Shown here piece after piece: positions 22,883-35,028 of a DNA stretch of 64,000 nucleotides. The translations under genes were made by a program, and so were the position numbers. Source of the stretch: Aquilaria yunnanensis (lineage: Eukaryota > Streptophyta > Magnoliopsida > Malvales > Thymelaeaceae); contig CM077596.1 in NCBI GenBank assembly GCA_039654915.1, positions 46,622,501 to 46,686,500 on the forward strand, given 5' to 3'. The stretch's first letter is position 1; each line of letters opens with the position of its first letter. The notes beneath the pieces were generated by a model. It saw only the letters and a program-made list of their open reading frames with translations. It was not told where the DNA came from and did not search any database.

Positions 22883-23700
22883 ATGGCACAAAACACATCG
22901 ACACTTTCGTTGCGATCGATCCTTGAGAAGGAAAAACTGAACGGGACCAACTTTCTCAAATGGTACCGAAACTTGAGGATAGTCCTCAAACAAGAGAGAA
23001 AGGCTTATGTCCTAGAGCAGCCCATTCTGAATGAGCCTGCTGCCACTGCTCCAAGAGCTGAAAGGGATGCTCATAAGAAGCATTCTGATGATGCTTTGGA
23101 TGTTGCATGCCTCATGCTTATTACCAGCATTCGATATGATCGAACATCTCAAAATGCTTTTCTAAGAGCAAGCTAGGCATGAGAGGTTTGAGACTTCTAA
23201 GGTATTGTTTCAGTGCAAGATGTCTGAGGGAAGTCCCGTGGGTCCTCATGTGCTCAAAATGATTGGGTACATTGAGAATCTTGAGAATTTAGGATTTGTT
23301 CTTCAGAAAGAGTTGGCTATCGATGTAGTCTTGCAATCGTTGCCTGAAAGCTACAGTCAGTTCGTCATGAACTATAACATGAACGACCTTGACAAGTCCT
23401 TCCCTGAATTGCTCAACATGTTGAGAACTGCTGAGCAAAACCTTAAGAAGGCTAAGCCCATTTTGATGGTTCAAAAGGGCAAGGGAAAAGAGAAAGCCAA
23501 CAAGAAGAAGGATAAAGCCAATGGAAAGTCTAATGCTAGTTCTTCTTCAGCTGCACTGAAACCAAAGGGTGGTGTGGCAAAGGAAGGGGAGTGCTTCCAT
23601 TGTAAGCAACCTGGACACTAGAAGCGCAACTGCAAGCTTTATCTTGAAGAACTTGCTAAGGAAAAGGGAAGTAAGACTTCCACCTCAGGTATTCTTGTTA
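22883..23700 (+). pseudogene. gag: Copia gag
   Basis: Starts MAQNTSTLSLRSILEKEKL at 22883, followed by the UBN2-type capsid lead-in NGTNFLKWYRNLRIVLKQER. A frameshift lies near 23165 (stop 23174-23176). The rest continues in the frame used by pol: LPESYSQFVMNYNMN, a Lys-rich linker, then the knuckle CFHCKQPGH, where TAG 23619-23621 replaces the expected Trp codon before KRNC. The protein would assemble the particle and bind element RNA. Confidence 0.85.
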
Positions 23701-24404
23701 TAAAGGCTAACTTTTCTACTTCCTCATCTTGGGTATTGGATACTGGATGTGGATCTTACATTTGTGCAAATGTGCAGGATCTAAGTAGAAGTAGAAGATT
23801 GGCCCGAGGTGAAGTAGACCTACGTGTTGGAAATGGAGCAAGGGTTGCTGCCTTAGCCGTAGGGACTTATGTTCTCACTTTACCTAGTGGATTAGTTTTA
23901 GAATTAGACAATTGCTTCTTTGTGCCTACTATTAGTAGAAATTTGATTTCTGTTTCTTGTTTGGACAAGAAAGGTTTTTCATTTATAATAAAGGACAAAT
24001 GTTGTTCTATTTATTTGAATGGAATCTTTTATGGTAGTGCTCAACTTAGCAATGGGTTGTATGTTCTAGACCTCGAAGATCCAATCTATAATGTGAATAC
24101 CAAGAAGGTCAGATTAAATGATTTAAACCCGACCTATCTCTGGCAGTGTCGCTTGGGCCATATAAATGAGACCCGTATATCCAAGCTCCATAAGGATGGA
24201 CTCTTGGACTCATTTGATTTTGAATCATATGAGACATGTGAGTCATGTTTGTTAGGCAAGATGACCAAAGCCCCATTCACAGGGCAAAGTGAAAGGGCTA
24301 ATGACTTACTAGGACTCATACATAGTGATGTATGTGGCCCTATGTCTACACAAGCTAGAGGAGGTTTCCAATACTTCATTATTTTCACTAATGACTTCAG
24401 CTGA
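23701..24404 (+). pseudogene. pol: Copia protease and integrase zinc domain
   Basis: In the gag frame. The retropepsin box reads WVLDTGCGSYI (about 23730-23765). The GAG-pre-integrase/zinc region has LWQCRLGHINETRI and CESCLLGKMTKAPF (HHCC). The integrase core opens with LIHSDVCGPM, the first catalytic Asp. TGA at 24402-24404 interrupts in FTNDFS, just before YDYVYLM. Confidence 0.85.
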
Positions 24405-25121
24405 TATGACTATGTGTATCTTATGAGACACAAGTCAAAATCCTTTGAAAAGTTCAAAGAATTCAAGAATGAAGTAGAGAATCAACTTGAGAAGAGTATC
24501 AAAGTGCTTCGATCAGATTAAGGTAGAGAGTACTTGGATCGAGAATTTCTTGACTATCTGAAGGAGTGTGGTATAGTATCACAACTCACTCCACCAGGTA
24601 CACCTCAATGGAATGGTGTATCTGAAAGGAGAAATCGAACTTTGTTAGACATGGTTCGCTCTATGATGAGTCAAGCTGACCTTCCAAACTCCTTTTGGGG
24701 ACATGCTCTAGAGACAGCCGCTTTTACACTAAACCGAGTTCCATCTAAATCGGTTCAAAAGACACCATATGAGATATGGAGTGGGAGGCGTCCCAATTTG
24801 TCTTTTATGAAGCTTTGGGGCTGTGACGCTTATGTGAAATGTCAATCCTCTGACAAACTAGGGCCCAAATCTCAAAAATGCCTTTTTGTTGGGTATCCCA
24901 AAGAAACAAAGGGTTACTATTTCTACAATCCTTCTGAGCAAAAAGTGTTTGTTGCTCGAACTGGTGTTTTTTTAGAGAAAAAGTTTATCTCTAAAGAAAC
25001 TAGTGGGAGGAAAGTAGAACTTGAAGAAATTCAAGAACAACAAGGAGACATCAAACCTGAAATGGAACTTGAACAGACACCACAAGATGTTGTGGTTCAA
25101 GAGTCTGTTCCTGTAGCATAG
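24405..25121 (+). pseudogene. pol: Copia integrase catalytic core
   Basis: Same frame. The second Asp is in LRSD, directly followed by a TAA (24519-24521) where the family has a Gly-Arg context. The catalytic Glu is in WNGVSERRNRTLLDMVRSM. The C-terminal region has PYEIWSGRRPNLSFMKLWGC and GYPKETKGYYFYNP, standard for copia. The block ends at TAG 25119-25121, in the linker before RT. All three DDE residues are present. Confidence 0.85.
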
Positions 25122-26204
25122 AGCCCACGTAGGTCTGGTAGGATTCGGCATGAGCCCAAGAGATATGAATTTTTCGTGAATCACACCGGTGATGTGATGC
25201 TCACGGATCAGGATGAGCCCACAACCTACCAACAAGCTATGTCGGGGCCTAACTCTGAGAAGTGGCTAGTGGCCATGAAATCTGAGATGGAATCCATGTA
25301 TGAAAACCCAGTATGGACTTTGGTTGACCCACCTGAAGGGGTAAAATCCATAGGGTGCAAATGGGTTTTCAAGAAGAAAACTGACATGGATGGTAATGTG
25401 ATTACCTTTAAGGGACGATTGGTTGCAAAAGGTTTCAAGCAAATTCATGGTATTGACTATGATGAAACTTTTTCACCAGTTGCTATGCTCAAATCCATCC
25501 GAATTTTGTTTGCTATTGCTGCACACTATGATTATGAGATATGCCAAATGGATGTCAAAACTGCATTCCTAAATGGAAAGATACTTGAGGATGTGTACAT
25601 GACACAACCTGAGGGTTTTGTCACTCCTAAGAATGCCAATAAAGTGTGCAAGTTGCAAAGGTCCATTTATGGACTAAAGCAAACTTCTCGAAGTTGGAAT
25701 CTTCATTTTGATGGAGCAATCAAAGAGTTTGGTTTTATCAAAAATGAAGATGAACCTTGTGTCTACAAGAAGGTTAGTGGGAGCGCTATTGTCTTCTTGG
25801 TGTTGTATGTAGATGGCATACTACTCATCGGGAATGACATTCCTGAGCTACAGTCTCTGAAGACTTGGCTGGGCAAATGTTTCTCTATAAAGGACTTGGG
25901 TGAAGCAGCCTATGTGTTAGGCATCAGGATCTATAGAGATAGATTTAGAAAGCTTCTTGGCCTAAGTCAAAGTACATATATTGACAAGGTGCTAAAGAGG
26001 TTTAACATGCAAGATTCCAAGAAAGGATTCTTGCCCATGTCACATGGTATCACTCTTTCCAGATCTCAGTGTCCGAGTACACCCAGGGAGAGAGAGCGCA
26101 TGAGTAAGATTCCATATGCCTCAGCAATTGGATCTATCATGTACGCCATGATATGTACTCGTCCCGATGTCTCATATGCTTTGAGCATGACGAGTAGGTA
26201 CTAA
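25122..26204 (+). pseudogene. pol: Copia reverse transcriptase
   Basis: 361 codons to TAA 26202-26204. The blocks are KWLVAMKSEMESM, CKWVFKKKTDMDG, RLVAKGFKQIHGIDYDETF, QMDVKTAFLNG (motif A with catalytic Asp) and SIYGLKQTSRSW. The motif C reads YVDGILLIGN instead of YVDD, so the second catalytic Asp is now Gly, probably a single GAC-to-GGC change. The polymerase is therefore catalytically dead as well as truncated. Confidence 0.9.
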
Positions 26205-26796
26205 TCGAACCCCGGTAAAAGTCACTGGACAGCTGTTAAGAACATCCTTAAGTACTTGCGAAGGACTAAGGATGCATTCTTGGTCTTTGGAGATGAAGAT
26301 GAGTTCGTTGTAAGGGGTTACATCGATGCAAGCTTCCAATCCGATAAGGATGAGTTTAGATCGCAATCTGGTTATGTGTTTTGTATTGGTGGTGGTGCTG
26401 TGAGCTGGAAGAGTTCAAAGCAAGAGACAGTAGTTGACTCTACAACAGAATCTGAATACATTGCCGCCTCTGAAGCTGCGAAGGAGGCAGTTTGGATCAA
26501 GAAGTTCATCACTGAACTTGGAGTGGTTCCAAGCATTACTGACCCGATAGAGCTCTATTGTGACAACAATGGAGTAATCGCACAGGCTAAGGAACCTCGA
26601 TCTCACCAGCGATCCAAACACATACTCTGACGCTATCATATCATCAGGGAGATCATCGAGAGGGGTGATGTAAGGATATGCAGGACTTCGACAGACAGCA
26701 ACATTGCTGATCCACTGACAAATCCCCTTACGCAGCAGAAGCATGATAGCCATTCTAGGTCCATCGGTATTAGATACATGGATGATTGGCTTTTAG
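26205..26796 (+). pseudogene. pol: Copia RNase H
   Basis: Continues the RT frame: HWTAVKNILKYLRRTKD, then GYIDASFQSDKDEFRSQSG (first Asp), STTESEYIAASEAAKEAVW (Glu) and LYCDNNGVIAQAK (Asp). A TGA at 26628-26630 precedes RYHIIREI and the C-terminal tail (NIADPLT). The domain would degrade RNA in the RNA-DNA hybrid. Confidence 0.85.
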
Positions 26797-26810
26797 TGCA
26801 AGTGGGAGAT
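26797..26810 (+). promoter_or_regulatory. Polypurine tract, copia element
   Basis: GTGCAAGTGGGAGA immediately precedes the 3' LTR. Confidence 0.7.
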
Positions 26811-28228
26811 TGTTAGTGTTGTGCCCAAAAGGCCAATCGTGAGATGATTGTATTTTTGCACATTGAGTCATGATATTTTATTGAGGCATTAATCTAGCAA
26901 TTATGTTTGTTGTTTTGTTTCTGCGTAACGTAATAAACATAATTGTAACCCTAGAATAATGATATTCTTAAATGTCCCTAGTCTAGTATTATTGTGGAGC
27001 GGGTTGCAATAATACATAATGACTAGCATATGTGAAGACTAATATGAGATATGTAGTCTACATATGGGTACAAGTTGGAGAACTTGTGCACTGAACCAAC
27101 CCACCATGAGAACACTGCATGGATCGTTATATGAGTGTCATAAGTGATTCTCATAGTGATCATGGTATATGTAGTCCTTCGACCTAAGATAATCAAGGTT
27201 CCCTACATGTGAGTCACATACTTTGATACTTTCCTTTGTTGCTCGTAACTGAGTGAACTTGAAGGACGTCATTGGGTATGTCACATATCATGTGGAGGGA
27301 TTTGTATGATCAAGATGGGATTTGTCCCTCCTATGTAAGGGGAGTGATATCTTCAGGCCCCTTGATAGAGTAAGACTTAGAAAAATGCATGGCCATGCTT
27401 AGATGAGTTGATATACGATATCAATGTCATCAGTTTAAGTTGGTCTACTCAGTAATCAAGAAACCAAAGATTGGGCTATATGAGAATGACACATTCCATG
27501 TCTCGTGCTTAGTCTTGATATCTTGAACAAAGGGACAATGGCATATATCGGTGATGATCATAAAGGTTTAGTCGAATCATCGACAATTTTGTCACTTGGG
27601 TAGCAATGATGTGTTGCTAGACACCGCTCATTGCTTATGATCATAAATGTGATTTATGATCATTGCCAACATGGCAAGAGCCTATTGGGTCATACACATA
27701 GAGCTATTTGGATCATTAGAGTGCATGGGCTAATTATTTGGGTTATGGTTTCACTTTAATTTCGTATTAATAATGGGCCAAAGAATTGAGCCATTATTAA
27801 GCCCGAAATTAAATCCTAATTGGATTATGGCTTTGAAACCCATTAGGCCTGGAAGTTGAGTCTCACTATAAATACATCTTTTAAGTGAGAAATTCGCAGG
27901 TCTCCTTGCCATAGCCTCCCAAAAGGACAGCCGCACTCTTTTCTTGCAATTCCTTGGAGGACGCAAGCTAGCACTGCGAGCGCAAGAGAAACGCATCTGC
28001 CAGAACGTGGTGGAAGCGTGGTGATCCTGAGAGGCTCGTGTGGATACCATAGAGAGCCTGAACACGTCAACTGTTCAGGTTTTGTGATTTGACTCTACAG
28101 TTGAGTGAGAAATCTCAACCGAAAATTAGGTATGAAAATTTTCGAACACCCGGTTTACCCCATTTCACTTGGATCTTAGAGGGTTTCGGTTAAATTCCGC
28201 TGCGCTGTTTGGCTCCCGAAACCCATCA
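26811..28228 (+). repeat. Copia 3' LTR (1,418 bp)
   Basis: Same length as the 5' LTR, with about 45 substitutions counted by eye and no large indel. Right duplication CCTTC at 28229-28233. Confidence 0.95.
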
Positions 28229-28299
28229 CCTTCTACTCCAGTTGGTTCCTTTCATAGCACACAAGTAAATTGTGGTTCCAACGATACTGATAATCAATT

Positions 28300-28480
28300 G
28301 CAGACTTAGGTTTTTTTTTATAAAGGAAAGTTCAAAATAAATATTTTTCTAAACTATAGTTCTTACAAGGAATTTGATTAATTTTAAGGAGTGACCAAAA
28401 TACTTTTTCCTTTAAATTATAAATGAAACTATAGATATTTTACAATTTTAGGGGACTCGGGCCCATACTAGTCCCATTTA
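28300..28480. repeat. Dispersed repeat, copy 2 of 3
   Basis: Counterpart of 4245-4440 inside duplication copy 2. Confidence 0.4.
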
Positions 28481-29849
28481 GCTCCATCCATGGTGACAAT
28501 TAAGTCTTACTAGTAACACTACAACATATACCTCATATGGAGACAAAACTATTGACCATATATGAGAATTTTAATGTGAATTGCAAAGATAGATACCATG
28601 TTAACATGTGTTACCCATATTTTTTTTTATATTCAGAATCAGGAAAATAGTATAAAGGAAACATGTGGCTACTAGGTTGTGTGCCAAAGAAATACGTTAT
28701 CGTGGAACTATAACCAATGAACAACGATTAAACTTCTCCATCTCATCAACAACCTAGACTGCTAAGCTTACCAAAATTGGATCCAATGGCTTCCGGGTAT
28801 GAAAAACATCCATAACCTGTGAACAATTTGAAAGAATAGTAATATATTACAGAGAAAAAACCCTTGTTGTAAAAACTGCCTCTATATGGCTTCTAGTTCT
28901 ACTTCCACTGTCAAGGATAAGTTTGTCCATACTTTCCTTTGATGATATTTAGGATGAGTGTCCGACCTAATCCACACCGAAGCAGTTACGCCAAATCTTG
29001 ATGATCCACGCCAAGCACTGTCAACCACAAACATTATGGGATTTCAGTTCGGAGACAACAATTTCTTAGATCCCCACAAATGACATTATTTGTTTGGAGG
29101 ATTCACATAAAAAACTTTTTACGAGGATAAGAAGTCTTTAGATGAAAAAATCTGTTGAATAATTGCTTATCTCCTGGTTATCAAGGACAAGCAATCAAAT
29201 GGTGCATTACAAAAAATGCACTCATTTTGTCCTATCCAAATAATCCAAATAGTAAAGACTAAGTAAATGATCTAACTAAAGGACCGTTTAACGGAGGAAG
29301 TTAAGAAAAAAGTCAATTAGGCCTTAAAGGAAATAGAGTTATCCCATGGTTGATAAGTGTAGAAGGTACCCCATATGTCTACAGATCTGGTGTTGCCTCA
29401 AAATAAATGAAGTGATGCCTCTTCTTTAGAATTACGTTGGTAACAAATGTGGCTTTAAAGGCCCCAATGAAAGGCAAGGTTACTACCTGTCGGAAGGGCA
29501 TTTAGAAGACACTTCCATAAGAAGACCTTAAGTTTTGGGGTAATTGTAATTGTTACACACTCTTCATAACTCCAGAGAATTCTAGGTTTAGAGAAGATCC
29601 TAGCAAGCCACCCGAGAGGAGTAATAAATGGTTAGACCTCTGGATCACAAGCTGAGAATAACCATTCTTAGTAGTATAAGAGCCTCTGGAATTTCCTATC
29701 CACACCACAGTATCTCTCTTTTTTAATGCAGTAGGGGAAGAAAAGGTAAATATATGTTGGACAACATCTTTTGGAAAAAACTGTATGAGCAAAGGCAAAT
29801 TTCACCCTCACCATTAGCAACCCCTAAATCTACCACCCAAAATCTTTGG

Positions 29850-30200
29850 TTAGGTCAAAAGAAGGGGAGCAACAAAGATTAACTGTCGAGTACCTTTTTC
29901 CAAGATCCACTGATCCTCCCAAACCCAAATAACAAAGCCACTATCAATTTTCCACTTGTGAGACTCCTTAAAAATTTCTCTTCCATAGATTGGACTTTTC
30001 CAAAATGGGGATGTTGAGCTATTAACTTCCACTGACCATATGGCGTGAGCTGACCCATATTTAGTAATGAGCACCTTATAAACTAGCCTATTTTGATCTC
30101 TAATAAAAATCCGCTTAGAAGTTTTTCCCAATAATACTTGGTTGAATAATGTTAAGTCCTTTATGCTCAAATCACCAAGTCCCTTTAGAAGCATTAGCAA
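29850..30200 (-). pseudogene. LINE RT C-terminal region (copy 2)
   Basis: 116 open codons: KGLGDLSIKDLTLFNQVLLG, LVYKVLITKYG, WKSPIYGREIFKES and FVIWVWEDQWI, the standard run between RT and the zinc-finger domain of plant L1 elements. It is longer than the copy 1 equivalent. Confidence 0.75.
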
Positions 30201-30596
30201 AGTTTTTTGCTTAAGGTGAACACCTCTTTTATCACTGTAACTCGACCACCAAAACCTAATGAGATTTTTTTAGATAGAGCCTAAAAGAGTAACAAGTAGT
30301 TTGAACATCAACATGATATAAATTGAGATTCAAGATAATATGCCTGACATTATTAAACATTCTCCATTTCCAATTTTCCAACTTGCTTTTGACCTTACTT
30401 GCCAGGAAATGAAATATTGCATTCTTAGAGAGATCTTGGAATAAAGGTAGACCTAGGAAATAAAGTATTCCTGTATTGATCTGAAAAAGGAGTACCTGAA
30501 AAAATTCTATCTATTGAGATAATGGAACATTTTTACTGAACGTCCACTCAAAATTCCTAAAGTTGACTTTTTGACCCACTACCCTAGAATATAAAG

Positions 30597-30893
30597 TCAT
30601 TGTATTATGAAGGACCTAGACTGAGTCCTTGTTAGGCCAAAAGAATTTGAAATATCATTGGTGAAGAATAAATGGTTAATAACAGGACTATTACAACTTG
30701 CTTTAACCCCAATAAGCAACCCTGACCTTTGAAGCTGAGACATGTAACTGGAGAAAACGTCTACATAAAGAGTAAATAGATATAAAGAGAGAGGATTACC
30801 TAGACGAATATCTATAGCTGGAGAAAACCAATCTGTCATGAATCCGTCAACAAAAACTGAGTAGGAGACTGTTGAGACACATTGGTTGATCAA
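30597..30893 (-). pseudogene. LINE RT palm fragment (copy 2)
   Basis: Contains IRLGNPLSLYLFTLYVD (family IRQGDPLSPYLF) and HLFFTND in place of HLFFADD. The first Asp of the catalytic pair has become Asn, so this copy has lost the metal-binding box that copy 1 still shows. Confidence 0.75.
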
Positions 30894-31003
30894 TGAATCT
30901 ATTTAGTTAGGAAATTCATAGCAGTCATTACCTTTTCGATGAAAGACCATTGAAGGGTGTCATACGCTTTACGAATATCCAATATAAGTGTTGCTTTATA
31001 CCA

Positions 31004-31243
31004 TCAAGGCCCACACTTTGAATTTGTTGTCTTGATAACATGGATGATTTCATGGGCTATGGTGATATTATCCTCATTGCTTTTTCTGGGTGCAAAACCA
31101 GATTGATTCTCTGATACCAGGCTAGACATTATTGGCTTAAGCTTGTTTATCAAAGTGTTAGCAAAAATTTTGTAAAGAGTGTTGCAAAGGCTTATTATTC
31201 TATAATCCTCAATCATCTGAGTGTCCCAAATTTTAGGGATCAA
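31004..31243 (-). pseudogene. LINE RT N-terminal fragment (copy 2)
   Basis: 79 codons contain DYRIISLCNTLYKIFANTL and LVSENQSGFAPRKSNEDNIT, the classical non-LTR RT start (DYRPISLCN, then NQxxFVPGRxIxDN). Copy 1 has lost part of this block. Confidence 0.75.
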
Positions 31244-32250
31244 AGTGATAAAGGTATGATTGATCTAGCGGAGGAGAAAACCCCTATTGGGGAAAGCTAA
31301 AGCCACTTCTACAATTGAATCACCTATGATGTGCTAGAATTTCTTGAAGACAATAAGAGGAATACTATTTGGCCCAGGAGATTTCAAACTTCATTGCTCA
31401 AAAGCTACACGTTTAATCTCTTCTCCGGAGAAAGAAGCAGAAAGGGTCATACATTGATGGGCTAATAAGTTTCTTGATATAGCTGATCATAATATATTCT
31501 ATGCTTCCTTTCAAGAGACTGGCGTATTACTAAATAACCTAACAAAGTAGGACCTGATGTGGCCTATAATGTCCCCATTGAGTATATCCATGTATCCCTC
31601 TCTGTTTTAATGGCTAAGATTTGAGTTTTGAAACGTCTACTTTTAGTAGCCATATGAAAGAATCTGCTATTGTTATCCCCCATGGCCAGCCAAAAGATAC
31701 GAGATTTTTAGGCCCACATATATTCCTCGTCTGCAAGAAAAGAAATATGTTCCATTCTCAAAACAGAAATTTGCTCATGATTGGCTAGTACATTTGGCCC
31801 TTTCTACTTCTTAATTAACTGTTGCTCTACAGGAATTAATTCTAAGCTAAGGATTACCCAATGATGTTTTGTTCCACTGTAGAAGCATAGGCACCATTTG
31901 TAAACATTTATAGGCAGCATGGAACATCTTATAGTTGGCTCATTCAATTGAACCTGCCAAACTAATTAACCTGTCACCTAGCCATCTCTATAAGGTTCAC
32001 TCTCCGGGATGAGTCTAATAACATTGCTTAAAGAACTACAATTGGCAAAATCTGGATTCTTCTTTAATTTTTACCCTTTCATCAATGGGACTCGACGGAT
32101 GACAAGAACGTATGTCACTATTGGGTAAGCCTAAAATAGCCCTTGAGTGGACTCGTCTTTGGCCTCCCCTCGTTTACACTAAGAAACAAATACTTCTCCT
32201 TCTCCCAAAACATTTACCGGTTCTCTAATTCACAATGAACCAGTGGAAGG

Positions 32251-32502
32251 ATGTATATGCCCTTTTATTTTTAGTCTAAATATGACCAATCATTTTGTCA
32301 ATTAAAAAAATTACCTAGAGTTTCTTTTCTAGAGAATCTTAAAAGACAAATTAGCGAGATAATTGAATAAAAATTACCCAGAGAATCTTTTCTAGTGAAA
32401 ATAAAAATAATGAACAATAATTGAATGTTTAAACATTAAGTCATGTCCTAATATTAGAATCATGTTTTCTTAAGCATTATTTACTTTGTTTCTTGCATAT
32501 TA
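32251..32502. other. AT-rich spacer with short internal repeat
   Basis: A 22-bp motif like AAATTACCTAGAGTTTCTTT occurs near 32307 and 32371. The segment around 32395-32490 resembles 33755-33845. No gene was seen. Confidence 0.4.
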
Positions 32503-32734
32503 CTCCTTCTGTCCCATATTCTTTGCACCATTCACTTTTTAGCAATTAATCTATGATTTTTTATTTTCAACATTTTAGTATATAAATGAAAATCTTTTAT
32601 ATAGGAATGATAAATTAAGACATATAGTTTTTAAATGTATTTTTTTAAAAAAATTTCTAACAAATACTAATATAAATAAATTTAAGTCAAACTATGTAAA
32701 AAAATCAAATGGTGCAAAGAATATGGGACGGAAT
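32503..32734. mobile_element. Stowaway-like MITE (232 bp)
   Basis: Starts CTCCTTCTGTCCCATATTC and ends with its complement (GAATATGGGACGGA). It lies between TA dinucleotides (32501-32502 and 32735-32736). CTCCnTCnGTCCC termini with TA targets define Stowaway (Tc1/mariner) MITEs. The TIR extends about 30 bp through TTTGCACCATT. Confidence 0.85.
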
Positions 32735-33839
32735 TAAAAGTTTAAACCTTGAGTCCTTCTTAATTTGCATAAAAATTTCAAATTCCGATGGTATTTTTGG
32801 TATTGAATTTTTGCTCCATTTCTTTTGTTGTTATGAAATATCTTGAATATTTAACTTTTCTTCTATCCTTCGATATCTCATAAGAAAAGAAAAAATTAAG
32901 AAATGATACAAATTTTTAGGTACCCAAAAAAATAATGGTGTAAAGGAGTACATGTTAGCATGGGTTACCCACATTGAAATCTGATCAAGTTGAATTCACC
33001 ATGGCTGAATTATCATGATGTTTTTTGTCTCTTGCATCGTTGTTGAGAGGGTCCCCTGATAGGTTCTAAGGTACTCTACCAGAAAGCTAGGCCAAGAATC
33101 TTTTCTGTTTTAAATTGGTGCATTTGTATGTTGGGGATAATTACAATAGAAGCCATCAATTCTACCAATTACTAATTATACTTGTTAAAGTTTATTTTTC
33201 TATTATTGTTTCCTTGAAGTAATAATTATTCAAGTTTTAAAAGATTTTATCCTAATATAATTAAAGATCATTATTAAATTTTTTGTTGGTCTGTCACCCA
33301 AAAGACGTAATCACAGTATATAAGACCTGTTATTGAGTTGAAAAAGAAGAAACTGAAATAAGATTGTTAACATGTAGTAGTTTAAAAACGTAACACTGGT
33401 CAATAGCTAATAATGGCTGAAATTTTTAAAAAATGTTTGTAAACCCACTTTTAATATGATGAATAAGAAGTTTCAAGGTGTGAAAAGAACAAAAATACTA
33501 AGAGGCAAATAATTTTGGATTAATAATAATGCATTACTAGTGTTTATTAACTTGTATGATTAATGAAACTCTATAATTAGAAATTCTAAAGGTACCTTTA
33601 AAAGAGTTTTTGTAAAATATGCGTATTTTTTTTTATCAATTTTTATGTTTTTAGGTTTGGTAAATCAAAAAATTCTTGAAGGTTTAGTTACTTTTTAAAA
33701 ATATGCTATTGCAATGATTATCATACTTCGAATAAAATTGCTTAAGGAGAAAAAAAAAAGCAAAAATAAAAATGACTCACAATAATTGAATTTTTAAACG
33801 TAGTCATGTTCTAATATCAGATACATATTTGCTCAAACA

Positions 33840-34800
33840 GTATTTACAGAACCATCTCCGATCCAGCAGGCAGCTGGAATTGATCCCTCCCTCCCCTGAA
33901 CAAGCGAACTTCCTATCTCAAACGATTTTGGACTAGAAACTTAGGGTCAAGAAACCATTCCACCCAGCTACATTTCAACCAACTAGTTCTATTTACACAC
34001 CGTATATATATGACAATTTCTGCACTTCATGAAACACCTTTGATGTGTTAAAATTCATATCCTTGAAGAACTTCAAGTTCCTTCCATTCTAGATGCACCA
34101 AGCAGTAATGAGTAATATCGCCTTCCAAACAAGCAACAGCTTTTGAGAAAAATTCCCCGCTGGTTTATTAGTCAATAACTCAAGTAAATCCAAATCAGAG
34201 ATGAAACTAAAGGAAGGCTAACATGCGTTGATCCTCCTAAAATTGTAAAATACCTATAATTTTTTTTAGCATTTAATAGCAAATACATTCTTCCCCCTCC
34301 TTAAAATTGATCAAATTCTTTTAAAAGGGCTATAGTTTAGGAAAATATTTATTTTAGATCCTCATTTATGAAAAATCTGGGTTAGCCCTTGGTCCAAATA
34401 GTTACTTGTTTATACCTACCACCAATTGCAGACTAATCACCTTCAACGGAAAACTTTTGTTCCAACACTCAATTCTAGATATAGATTGCACATCAAGGAT
34501 TACATCTACACTGTGAACTCGCCACTCGGACTGAGATTCCAAGACTAAGAATCCAGTTTTGTTAGTTAACCTGAAACTTGGGACATAAATTTGAAAATTT
34601 CTGAAATTCAGCCAACTCCCTCCCCTTGGCTTCCTCTGCTACCCCCATTTCGAAGACCATCCCCCATCTAACTACACCCCTCTTTCACACACCAAGCATT
34701 CCTTCCTACACTCCAAACTATAAAGTGATCTCAGGAACTTATCTCGCATATTATCCCCAGCCCACAAATCGCTCCAAAATTTTAGAACGTTAACCTAATA
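33840..34800 (-). mobile_element. LINE 3'-region fragment
   Basis: Minus-strand reading near 34130-34050 gives WKAILLITAWCI then NGRNLKFF, the C-terminal WxxWxxRN signature after the zinc-finger RVT domain of plant L1 elements. There are stops throughout. It is inserted in the third duplication copy and overlaps an inverted copy of the dispersed repeat (34255-34430). Confidence 0.55.
34255..34430. repeat. Dispersed repeat, inverted copy 3
   Basis: Reverse complement of the 4245-4440 repeat (TTAAAATTGATCAAATTC..., TATAGTTTAGGAAAATATTT). It sits inside the LINE-related region. Confidence 0.4.
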
Positions 34801-35028
34801 TAAGAAAATATTTGTTATAATTGAATTTGATCTCTTAGTAAAATCACAAGGTTTTTAACTTATGATACATGAATACAGGATTCAAGCTTCCTAAATTTTC
34901 TCTATCTCCACTCCAATGAAAAGAAAGCCTTAGTTTAGTCGTCTACCTAAGACAATTTGGTTAAAAATTTGAAATGTTGTTAAAATATGCGAAAGCTTTG
35001 ACAATATATTCGGAACAGTAAATCTTCT

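Larger units (their letters stand above)
19913..28228 (+). mobile_element. Ty1/copia LTR retrotransposon (8.3 kb)
   Basis: Two 1,418-bp LTRs differ at about 3 percent of sites by eye, and the element is flanked by CCTTC. The internal order is primer site, long leader, gag with a CCHC knuckle, protease, integrase, RT, RNase H, polypurine tract. Integrase before RT defines Ty1/copia. Gag-pol is one long frame from 23205 to 26760, with a frameshift in gag and about six in-frame stops. It is nested in duplication copy 2 and is the youngest large insertion there. Confidence 0.95.
15063..32250. repeat. Tandem duplication, copy 2 (about 7.2 kb net)
   Basis: Its first 14 bases are at 8157-8170, left of the gypsy element. 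Collinearity with 1437-8156 is interrupted by three clean insertions (17077-18174, 18560-19143, 19913-28228), each with target duplications. It also holds about 400 bp (15480-15900) missing from copy 1. The end CCAGTGGAAGG matches the end of copy 1, after which the sequences differ. Confidence 0.85.
28618..32250 (-). mobile_element. L1-type LINE, 5'-truncated (copy 2)
   Basis: Duplicated partner of 4571-8156, with the same A-run 3' end (T run at 28619-28628) and the same 5' end. RT pieces lie at 31243-31004 and 30893-30597, the post-RT region at 30200-29850 and the zinc-finger region at 29798-29553. It is slightly longer in the RT N-terminus than copy 1. All parts carry stops and frameshifts. 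Confidence 0.8.

Noticed and set aside
1437..32250. Copies 1 and 2 as giant LTRs of one element
   Set aside because: They are adjacent, with only a gypsy insertion at the junction, contain an internal LINE, and lack TG...CA ends, a primer site and a polypurine tract.
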